DNA from: Verrucomicrobiales bacterium
Lineage (GTDB): Bacteria; Verrucomicrobiota; Verrucomicrobiia; Verrucomicrobiales; DEV007
Assembly: GCA_013003335.1 (NCBI GenBank)
Contig: JABDJT010000552.1
Coordinates: 1-14,737 of the forward strand
Direction: 5' to 3'
Length of the DNA: 14,737 nt
In this document: positions 6,837 through 14,200 of the stretch, piece by piece
Layout of the letters: each line of letters begins with the position of its first letter
Numbering within the stretch: position 1 is the stretch's first letter
Translations under genes and position numbers: made by a program
The notes under the pieces: model-generated
Seen by the model: only the letters and a program-made list of their open reading frames with translations
The model's database searches: none
What the model was told of the DNA's origin: nothing

Positions 6837-6849
6837 ACGGCCTCGTTCG

Positions 6850-7206
6850 TCAATCCAACCCGATTTTTTCGAGTTTTCGGGTTTTTGAAAAAACAATCGC
6901 GTGTGCCAGGAGGCCGTAGACCAGCATTCCGTGGCCCAGGATTCCCACCAGGTTGGACACCATGAAGAACTTCTCGAAATCCACCATCTTCTCGGGATTC
7001 ACAGGCCGGAACGGATTGAACAAAACCAGGCTTGCGGTCGTATTGAAAAAAGCGATCGACGCTCCGATCGCGATCATCAGGGTGAAATGGCGTTTTTCAG
7101 CAGAAAAGAGAATCAACCCGGCAACTGCGGCCACGATCATGAGAAGCGGGTAGGCGCCCTGCAGGAGAAAGTTGAGCAGTTGTTCAAAAAACGGTGTGGA
7201 ACTCAT
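6850..7206 (-). CDS. Hypothetical three-helix membrane protein
   Basis: A 118-aa integral membrane protein that I do not recognise. Three hydrophobic segments are visible at about 18-35, 41-63 and 81-106, joined by short loops. FNPFRPVNPEKMVDFEKFF between helices 2 and 3 is the main exposed stretch, and the C-terminus is basic (KTRKLEKIGLD). The ATG at 7206 has a GGA at a suitable distance upstream. An in-frame start 36 bases further upstream would add only a polar stretch and would span the palindrome at 7214-7228. The gene is divergent from aspS and convergent with the GH105-like gene, with only 13 bases between stop codons, so it is probably monocistronic. Its role is unknown. Confidence 0.75.
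   Translation of the reverse strand: MSSTPFFEQLLNFLLQGAYPLLMIVAAVAGLILFSAEKRHFTLMIAIGASIAFFNTTASLVLFNPFRPVNPEKMVDFEKFFMVSNLVGILGHGMLVYGLLAHAIVFSKTRKLEKIGLD
6857..6886 (+). terminator. Candidate intrinsic terminator after the GH105-like gene
   Basis: AACCCGA (6857-6863) pairs with TCGGGTT (6877-6883) around a 13-base loop, followed directly by further T residues. It begins 20 bases after the plus-strand stop codon. It overlaps the last codons of the convergent membrane-protein gene. Read on the minus strand there is no T-run, so it would work in one direction only. Confidence 0.45.
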
Positions 7207-7213
7207 AAAATCC

Positions 7214-7228
7214 AGCTCACGGTGAGCT
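7214..7228. promoter_or_regulatory. Perfect 15-bp palindrome between the membrane-protein gene and aspS
   Basis: AGCTCAC-G-GTGAGCT is a perfect inverted repeat with a single central base. It lies 8 bases upstream of the minus-strand ATG at 7206 and 73 bases upstream of aspS. It could be an operator for a dimeric regulator or a small hairpin that masks the ribosome-binding site. No regulator gene is adjacent. Confidence 0.35.
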
Positions 7229-7300
7229 TGCGTCCTTTGCATTGGAGGCTAGAGTCTCGCCCGCTTCCCTGCGAGGCGATTTTGACCAATTTTTGAAGCC

Positions 7301-9103
7301 ATGTACCGAACGCATCATTGCAACGAACTCCGGAAATCGGACGCAGGATCCACCGCCACGCTGATCGGCTGGGTGAATACCAAGCGCGATCACCACGGCG
7401 TGATTTTTATCGATATCCGCGATCGCGAAGGCGTGACGCAGTGCGTGTTCCGGCCGGAAGAAAGCGCCGAAGCGGCAGAGTTGAGTCACTCGCTTCGCTC
7501 GGAAGATGTGATCCAGGTCACCGGAAAAGTCGACGAGCGCCCGGAGATTGACGGGCAATCGACCGTGAACGACGCGATCGAAACCGGCGAAATCGAGATC
7601 GTGGCGTCGGAGTTGAAGGTGCTGAACAAAGCGGAGGTCCTGCCGTTTCAACTCGACAAGGAATTGTCGAACGAGGATTTGCGGATGAAGCACCGCTACC
7701 TGGACCTGCGCCGTCCGCGCATGACAACCAACCTGCGCGCACGGCACGCCATCACCAAGGCCATTCGTGATTCGCTCGACGAAGCCGGATTCCTCGAAAT
7801 CGAGACGCCGATTTTATCGAAATCCACGCCGGAAGGCGCGCGTGATTTTCTTGTGCCGTCGCGATTGAATCCCGGAAAATTCTACGCCCTGCCGCAGGCC
7901 CCGCAGCAATACAAGCAGTTGCTCATGGTCGCCGGGGTGGAGCGGTATTTTCAAATCGCGCGTTGTTTCCGCGATGAAGATTTGCGGGCTGATCGCCAGC
8001 CCGAATTCACCCAAGTCGACATCGAAGCGAGCTTTGTCGAGGCGGAGGACATTTATTCGCTGGTCGAAACCCTGCTCGCTTCCGTTTTCAAAGCGGCCCG
8101 CGGGGTGGATGTGCCAACGCCGTTCGAGCGGCTCGATTACCGCGACGCAATGGACAAATACGGCTCGGATAAGCCGGAACGCCGCATCGGAATGGAAATC
8201 GTGGATTTCACCGACACCTTTGCCAGTTCCGGTTTCAAAGTCTTTTCCGGCACGATCGAAAAAGGAGGTCATGTCCGCGCCATTAATGCGAAGGGATTCG
8301 CGAAAGTCACGACCGGCCAGGTGAAACGCCTCGAGGAAACGGCAAAGGAAGCCGGTGCCGGTGGACTGGCTTACATCAAGGTCGAAGGCGGCGAGTGGAA
8401 ATCGCCCATCGTGAAATTTTTCACCGACGAAGAGAAAGCGGCCCTGACCGAACGGCTCGGAGTGGAAGAAGGCGATTTGATCCTGTTCGGCTGCGACCAG
8501 TGGAGGACGGTATGCGAGGTGCTCGGCCGGCTCCGAATCGAGGTTGCCGAGATGGAAAACCTTTACGAAGGCCACGAGGACAAACTCGATTTTCTCTGGG
8601 TCGTCGATTTCCCGTTGCTCGATTATGACGACGAGGAAGGAAAATGGAACGCCGTTCATCACCCTTTCACCCGGCCGAAAACCGATGACATGGATAAGCT
8701 GGAAGATGAATCCAAGTGGGGCGAAATCCGTGCCGAAGCCTACGACGTTGTCCTGAACGGAAACGAGCTCGGCGGGGGCAGCTTGCGGATTCACGAAGGA
8801 GATTTACAGGCGAAAATGTTCCGCGTACTTGGCATCGACGACGAGGAACAGGCCGCAAATTTCGGTCATATTCTCGGGGCTTTTTCTTTCGGCGCACCGC
8901 CGCACGGTGGGATTGCGCTGGGTCTTGACCGCCTCGTCATGCTGGCCTGCAAAGAAGACTCGATTCGCGAAGTGATTGCTTTCCCGAAAAACAACCGCGG
9001 CGTCGATCTCATGTCCGCCAGCCCGGCTGATGTCGATTTCAAACAGCTCCGGGAATTGTACGTGAAATCGACTGTCGAGGACAAACCGAAGCAACAGGGT
9101 TGA
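7301..9103 (+). CDS. aspS: Aspartate--tRNA ligase
   Basis: A 600-aa class II aminoacyl-tRNA synthetase of the bacterial type, which charges tRNA with aspartate in the cytoplasm. The N-terminal OB-fold anticodon-binding domain (about 1-105) contains GWVNTKRDHHGVIFIDIRDREG. Catalytic motif 2 is FRDEDLRADRQPEFTQVDIEASF and motif 3 is GGIALGLDRLVML near the C-terminus. The GAD insertion characteristic of bacterial enzymes lies between them (region after FKVFSGTIEKGG). Residue 31 is His where E. coli AspRS has Leu; His31 is one of two residues linked to the non-discriminating form that also charges tRNA-Asn. The second determinant (Gly near position 83) lies in a gapped loop here. ATG 7301 gives the standard N-terminus. 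The last residues, PKQQG, and the stop codon lie within palindromic repeat copy D. Confidence 0.98.
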   Translation: MYRTHHCNELRKSDAGSTATLIGWVNTKRDHHGVIFIDIRDREGVTQCVFRPEESAEAAELSHSLRSEDVIQVTGKVDERPEIDGQSTVNDAIETGEIEIVASELKVLNKAEVLPFQLDKELSNEDLRMKHRYLDLRRPRMTTNLRARHAITKAIRDSLDEAGFLEIETPILSKSTPEGARDFLVPSRLNPGKFYALPQAPQQYKQLLMVAGVERYFQIARCFRDEDLRADRQPEFTQVDIEASFVEAEDIYSLVETLLASVFKAARGVDVPTPFERLDYRDAMDKYGSDKPERRIGMEIVDFTDTFASSGFKVFSGTIEKGGHVRAINAKGFAKVTTGQVKRLEETAKEAGAGGLAYIKVEGGEWKSPIVKFFTDEEKAALTERLGVEEGDLILFGCDQWRTVCEVLGRLRIEVAEMENLYEGHEDKLDFLWVVDFPLLDYDDEEGKWNAVHHPFTRPKTDDMDKLEDESKWGEIRAEAYDVVLNGNELGGGSLRIHEGDLQAKMFRVLGIDDEEQAANFGHILGAFSFGAPPHGGIALGLDRLVMLACKEDSIREVIAFPKNNRGVDLMSASPADVDFKQLRELYVKSTVEDKPKQQG

Positions 9104-9130
9104 TTTGTTGAACAAACCCTGTTGGATCGT
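9086..9130. repeat. Palindromic repeat copy D, overlapping the aspS stop codon
   Basis: The best copy: a perfect 10-bp inverted repeat CAACAGGGTT (9092-9101) / AACCCTGTTG (9115-9124), with an inner TTTGTT-G-AACAAA. Its outer flanks also partly pair (CGA...TCG). The complement of the copy at 12881-12925 aligns with it over 45 bases without gaps, with 9 mismatches by my count. It is followed by a short T-run (GTTTTCT), so it may also act as the aspS terminator. It occupies most of the 32 bases between aspS and the nuclease gene. Confidence 0.7.
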
Positions 9131-9135
9131 TTTCT

Positions 9136-9870
9136 ATGAAAGCCCGTTTTATCCGCATCGTTATCGTCCTCGTCATTCTCGGCGCGGGTTGGATTTACAA
9201 AACAAAATTCGCGAATGTGCCGGAGGGCGGACAGCAGGCTGACGCGCCAAAGTTGTGGCAGAACCGGAATCAGAATGATGGCGGATCGAAAAAGCCGAAC
9301 GAACCGGTCTTAAAATCGGATTGGCAAAAGAGCGCGAAAACGGCGGAAGTGGAAAAAGTCAACGGGTACGACCGTTTGATCGGCTGCCAACTGGTTGATC
9401 ACCGAAACAACGACGGGGACAGTTTCCACATCAAGCATGCCGGTAAAGTGCTCGAGATTCGGCTCTACTACGTCGACACAGCGGAGAAATACCTGAGTGA
9501 CCGGCATGAGAATCAGCGGCGCCGCGTGGCAGAGCAGGCAGAGGATTTTGGCGGGATCAGCATTGATCAGGTCCTGGAGCTGGGGCAGGAGGCCAAAGAA
9601 TTCACCCTCGATTTGCTGGAAGGAAAAACGTTCACCGTTTTCACACAGTGGGAGGAAGTGTACGACAGCGGCCGCTACTACGCTTTCGTTGAAGCACCCG
9701 GTTCGGATGGAAAATATTTGAGTGAATATCTCGTGGCCATGGGCCTGGTGCGGCTTCACACGAAAGGTGTCCCGACTCCCGATGGTCGCAATTATCGGCA
9801 ATATCGGGATCACCTGAACCAGGTTGAGCGGAAAGCGAAAGCCGCGAAGCAGGGTGCGTGGGGATTGTGA
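9136..9870 (+). CDS. Membrane-anchored staphylococcal-nuclease-like protein
   Basis: A 244-aa protein with one N-terminal transmembrane helix (about 4-20), a low-complexity polar linker (about 27-75) and a thermonuclease-fold domain (about 80-244). Enzymes of this family hydrolyse DNA or RNA in a calcium-dependent way. The active-site set is recognisable: Asp95 in NNDGDSF, Arg109, Asp114 and Glu117 in RLYYVDTAE, and Arg180 in YDSGRYYAFV. The usual DTPE has become DTAE, a mild departure. An insertion of about 30 residues (about 119-150) follows this motif. No cleavage site is evident, so it is likely anchored outside the inner membrane, where it could scavenge or degrade nucleic acid. The start codon lies 6 bases after palindromic repeat D and has no Shine-Dalgarno. 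It follows aspS by 32 bases and may be read through from it if D does not terminate. Confidence 0.88.
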   Translation: MKARFIRIVIVLVILGAGWIYKTKFANVPEGGQQADAPKLWQNRNQNDGGSKKPNEPVLKSDWQKSAKTAEVEKVNGYDRLIGCQLVDHRNNDGDSFHIKHAGKVLEIRLYYVDTAEKYLSDRHENQRRRVAEQAEDFGGISIDQVLELGQEAKEFTLDLLEGKTFTVFTQWEEVYDSGRYYAFVEAPGSDGKYLSEYLVAMGLVRLHTKGVPTPDGRNYRQYRDHLNQVERKAKAAKQGAWGL

Positions 9871-9877
9871 AATTTCT

Positions 9878-10561
9878 TCACTCTTCCGCCGCGAAAGTCG
9901 AAACGATCAGGGCCGCGTACTTTTCCTGCTTCCAAAAATGCAGGAATTGATCGCGGGGGACGCGTACGATTCCGTATTCCGGATCCATGAACAGAGCTTC
10001 GGAATAGCTGAATCCCATCACGACGACGTAGTGAGCTTTCCATTCGTTTCCGGATGCCCAGACGGTCCGGCGATCAAGCGTTTCCACCAGGGGCAGGCTT
10101 TTGCCGAAGTATTTCCCGCGGGGTAACCGAACAGCAACCAACACGGGACGGCCGGCTGAGATGTGACCCGTCAGTTTTTTCCACGGGTCTTCGGACATGG
10201 AAATCGCGAAAGCCCCGAAACGTTCGTTGATCGCCATTTCACGAAGCTGGAGGAGCGGATAGCCGTCCGGCGAATGGGCCGGATATTTCGCCATCAAATC
10301 CTTTTCGCGATACTCCGGCATCGAGTCGAGCTTCCAGTAGTTGAGGACAGCCGTGAGAGCCGCTGCGCCGCAGGATTTTTGCCTCGACTGTCGTACGGCT
10401 TCGACACTGCAGTATTGGAAACCGACAAACCGGTTTTCAAACAAACCGGAATCGGTCGATTTGGACGTGGTGATACAACCGGTCGTCAGGATCAGGGCCG
10501 CGGCGGAAGGCAGGAACAGGAGAAGAAGCCGCCCCGGCGATTGTTTGTTTCGTGTTGCCAT
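9878..10561 (-). CDS. C39-like cysteine-peptidase lipoprotein
   Basis: A 227-aa predicted lipoprotein with a papain-like C39-type fold. The N-terminus has a basic start, a hydrophobic run and lipobox LTTGC with Cys29 as the lipidation site. The catalytic set is visible: Cys64 in RQKSCGAAALTAVLNYW, with a nearby Gln61 for the oxyanion hole, His177 in EWKAHYVVVMGF and Asp193 in FMDPEYG. C39 peptidases best known from bacteriocin exporters cut after a double-glycine leader; this is a stand-alone periplasm-facing form with no transporter attached. Its substrate is unknown. A TATAAT element lies 22-27 bases upstream of the start codon, so it probably has its own promoter despite following the carbonic anhydrase on the same strand. 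It converges with the nuclease gene, leaving only 7 bases. Confidence 0.85.
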   Translation of the reverse strand: MATRNKQSPGRLLLLFLPSAAALILTTGCITTSKSTDSGLFENRFVGFQYCSVEAVRQSRQKSCGAAALTAVLNYWKLDSMPEYREKDLMAKYPAHSPDGYPLLQLREMAINERFGAFAISMSEDPWKKLTGHISAGRPVLVAVRLPRGKYFGKSLPLVETLDRRTVWASGNEWKAHYVVVMGFSYSEALFMDPEYGIVRVPRDQFLHFWKQEKYAALIVSTFAAEE

Positions 10562-10582
10562 CCAGAGATTGGAGTGGCGGGG

Positions 10583-10588
10583 ATTATA
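10583..10588 (-). promoter_or_regulatory. -10 element TATAAT upstream of the C39-like gene
   Basis: A perfect TATAAT on the minus strand, ending 22 bases before the ATG at 10561, within the 57-base gap between the carbonic anhydrase and the peptidase gene. A run of six T residues starts 17 bases upstream, but no good TTGACA-like -35 box is present. Confidence 0.45.
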
Positions 10589-10618
10589 CAGGTTGCCGGA
10601 AAAAAGAACAGTCTCAAA

Positions 10619-11248
10619 TCAACCGTTCGGTACGCCGTCAAAAAATTCAACCTCGCCGGATGCGAGGGAATATTCAGCTCCGACGACCAGCAGATTTTCA
10701 CGGGAGATCAAATCCCGGAGAATAGCGGATTCTTTTCGTAGGTGATTCGCGCTCGAGCGAACGTTCAGCCGGGTCGCTTTTTCCATCAGTTCGTCGGAAT
10801 CACCAGTCGGGACACCGGAATTCAGCAGGTCTTCAACCGCCGGACGAATCTGATCGACGATTGCGTTCAGCCCGGGTGATCCGGGGTCGGACTGTTGTTT
10901 CACCACATCAATCGTGGCTCGTATAGCACCACAGCCGGAGTGGCCGAGCACAACTACGAGCCGCGATCCGAAATTTGCGGCAGCAAACTCAATGCTGCCA
11001 ATCTGCGCAGGGGTCGCCACATTTCCTGCCACCCGGACGGTAAAAATATCGCCCAGTCCGGCATCGAAAATCGATTCCACTGGTACGCGCGAATCGGAAC
11101 AACCGAGGACAATCGCGAACGGTGCCTGGCTGCTGGCGACTTCGTTTCGGCGGGCTTCGCCGATGCGTGCCGTGCTGGCAGTCGAATCCGAAACGAATCG
11201 GCGATTGCCTTCACGGAGGCGTTCAAGTGCTTGGTGCGCGGGAGTCAT
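10619..11248 (-). CDS. Beta-class carbonic anhydrase
   Basis: A 209-aa cytoplasmic zinc enzyme that interconverts CO2 and bicarbonate. The zinc ligands and dyad are clear: Cys50, Asp52 and Arg54 in VLGCSDSRVP, then His103 and Cys106 in VVLGHSGCGAI. Other family hallmarks are FTVRVAGN (69-76), GSIEFAAANFG (84-94) and EYSLASGEVEFF near the C-terminus. Length is normal for the family and there is no signal peptide. The ATG at 11248 gives the expected N-terminus (HQALERLREGNRRF); no clear ribosome-binding site precedes it. It starts 36 bases after the stop codon of the large cytochrome gene on the same strand, so co-transcription with that gene is possible. It may supply bicarbonate for carboxylases or balance CO2. 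Confidence 0.96.
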   Translation of the reverse strand: MTPAHQALERLREGNRRFVSDSTASTARIGEARRNEVASSQAPFAIVLGCSDSRVPVESIFDAGLGDIFTVRVAGNVATPAQIGSIEFAAANFGSRLVVVLGHSGCGAIRATIDVVKQQSDPGSPGLNAIVDQIRPAVEDLLNSGVPTGDSDELMEKATRLNVRSSANHLRKESAILRDLISRENLLVVGAEYSLASGEVEFFDGVPNG

Positions 11249-11284
11249 GGTTTTGATTCAAGCACCGGAAACGCAATTCGCCAC

Positions 11285-14200
11285 TCACTTTTTCTTTTCC
11301 GGTGCCTGTAGCGAAGCAAGGTATTCGATCACATCCCGGACTTCCCGTTTCTGCAGAATCAGGCCGGCTGGCGGCATGGTCGTGATGACGGGGGTGCGCT
11401 CTTTTACGTCGTCCGATTTCACCTTCGTGATTTTTCCTTCCGGGTCACGGATCTCGATCACTCCGTCCTTTTCGCTTCGAAATTGCCCCGCGACCGAGTC
11501 CCCGTTTTTCAAGGTCAGCGAAATGGTGCCATATCCGGACGCAATCACCGCACCGGGATTCACCAGCGATTCGAGAATGTAGGCACGGTCTTTTTTGCGA
11601 CCGATCCACTTCAAATTCGGGCCAATGTTGCTGCCTTTTCCGTCTTGAACCTTGTGACAGCGGATGCACTGCGCCGCGATGTGATTCATGAAAATGTCCT
11701 CGCCCGCTTTCGCGTCGCCACCGGCGAGCGTATGGGAAAAATCCGGCTCCGGCGCGCCTTCGATTTTTCGCGCGATGGCTGCTTCGGCAAGATCGAGTTG
11801 GATCTCGGCGGGCACGTTTTTGATGTCATCGACGTAATTCTTCAAAATGGCATCGCCCGATTCAGAGGCCACCGGTGAATCGGCGAGCAGGCGGAAGGCT
11901 GCCTGTTTTTCGGAAAACGCGGCGACTTTGCTTTCGAGAATGACGCGGATTTTTTCGAGCGCTTCTTCGGGAAATTCCGCGGCGGTGACTTCCAGCGCAG
12001 CGACGCGTACTTCCGGTTGCGGGGTATTCCATATCTGGCCGAGAACTTCGGAAAGCTCGGCCGGTTTTTTCTGGGCGGCGAGACCGCGCATGGCCTCGAT
12101 TCGGAGGGCTGGAAGCGCCTGCGGATTTTTTCCAACCGCGACGAGAACATTCGGATCGATATCGATTTTCAGATTCCGCGCGAGCGCCATAGCCCCGGTT
12201 TGGATTTTCGTATTTTGATCCGTCAGCAAATCGCCCAGTCGCGGGCGCAACGCGTCACGGGCGATTTCAGGATCGCGCGGATCGTGTTCGCGATGGCGGC
12301 CAACGACCCGATCGAGAACCGGCGGCTCAGTCCATTTGGCGAGGGCATCGAGTGCGTCGAGGCGGAGAATTTCCGGCACATCTGTCTTTACGGCAAATGC
12401 CGCGACTCGACCTGCGTTCTCTGCTTTACCGAGCATTAAATTGGCGTTCGTCGCCCGGCGAATAAACGGCTCGCTACGGACCAGTTTCGTGGTTTCGAGC
12501 GCGGCGGCGAGTTCCGGCATCGCTTCCGGAATCGTCCAGTCATCGTGAATCGCCCGCGCTGCGTCCTCACAAACGCCGGAGGTCAGCGCGTTCAAGAATT
12601 TCCCGACTGCGGGATCGGCTCGTCGACGGAGGGCGTCCACAGCGACCTGGTGTTCGAGTTCAAAATCCTCGTCGTAGACACCGACGAGGAAATCCGTCGA
12701 GGCACAGCCCGTCAAACCGACCGCAGCGGCGTGTCGCAGGTAGGGAAAATTGACATCATCGAGCGCGTCGATCATTTCCAAAATCGGCTGCGCTGCCTCT
12801 TCGATTCCCAAATTGCCCAGCGCCAGGGCGGCATGAAATTTCACGCGATCCGAATCGTCTTTCAGCAGTGGAATGATTTTACGAGTCAACAGGGTTCGTT
12901 CATCGAACAGACCCTGTTGTTTCGGATATGACACTTCGTGCACCGCAAGATGAGCGCCGAATTGTTCACCGATCGTCTTGACGGCCTGGGTCCGGATTTC
13001 TGCCTCATCATGTTCCAGCAGGTCAATCAAGGATCGGAAATTTGGCTGGTCCGAGTTGCGGTTGATTTGTCCGATGCCCCAGATCGCATGGATGACGCCC
13101 CGTCGGCCCCATTCCCGGAACTGCCACTGTTTTGCATCCAACGGTATCCTGGTCAACTTCTCAAAGGCCTCCAGTTCCCCGCGTTTCACCAGTTCAAACT
13201 GGGCTTTCAGCCGAACTCGTTGGTCCGGAAGAAGCAGATAATCGTCCAACAACGAGGTTTCAATTTCAGAAAAGTCTTCGGCGAGGAACTTCTCAGTCGT
13301 ATCCCTGATTTTCGGATTTTTCTCTTCAACATCCCATTTCCAAACCGCTCCCTTTTCATTCAACGGATACCCGCCTCCCCAATCGACGCCGTAGAGGGCG
13401 CCGTCCGGCCCAAAATTGATACCGACGATGGGAATCCCGTTACCGATTTGCATGTCATTCACCATCTCGAACGACGCTCCCTTTTGCTGAACCTGGAATG
13501 CCCACTGCTGCCCGTTCGGGGCGCTTGTGTGGAAAAAATAATTCTCCCACTCCGGACCGAGCGCAGTCCCGGGATTGAATACGAGCCCGGCCGGGCCGTT
13601 TTCGTACAGCCGAATCGGTGGAACGATGTGACCAGGCTGATTTTCTGGCCGGAAGGGAACGCTCATGTTTTCAGCCATCCATGGATTGTAATCCGGGCGC
13701 CGATACTGCCAGTTTGATCTCCAGCCGGCGTCCATGTGCCGGACGATATAAACGAAACGCTCCTTCTCGCCTTCATTGTCGGAATCGTTGTCGATACCAA
13801 AAAGGTTGCCGTATTGATCGAAGGCCAATTCCTGCACGTTGCGCAAGCCGCGGGCAAAAACTTCGAAATTTGAGCCGTCCGGAACGCAGCGAAGAACCGC
13901 ACCGTGATTCGGGAATTTGAAATTCAGGCCTTCCTTTGAGGTCACGTTCAAACCCTTGTCTCCGATCGTCCAGTAAATCCGGCCATCCGGCCCGACGGTC
14001 AGCCCGTGCATGTCGTGTCCGGCGTAGGCGAGGTGGACGCCGAAGCCGTGGGCGATCGATTTGCGAGTGTCGGATTTGCCGTCGCCGTCGGTGTCCCGCA
14101 TTTTGAACACATCGGGCACAATCGTCGTGTAGACGTCGCTTTCGTGAAACAGCACGCCCGCCGCGATGCCCGCGATTTCATCGGTAAAGCCTTCGGCGTA

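Noticed and set aside
7228..7255. TTGCGT / TAGAGT as an aspS promoter with 16-bp spacing
   Set aside because: Only partial matches to consensus in both boxes; not distinguishable from chance.
7814..8794. 326-aa minus-strand ORF
   Set aside because: Lies entirely antisense to aspS, whose motifs are unambiguous; its own sequence shows no recognisable domain and reflects codon bias of the opposite strand.
10420..10460. CAAACCGG / CAAACAAACCGG repeats resembling the palindromic family
   Set aside because: Lies in the C39 coding sequence and lacks the CAACAGGGTT arms; similarity is limited to a short AAACC string.
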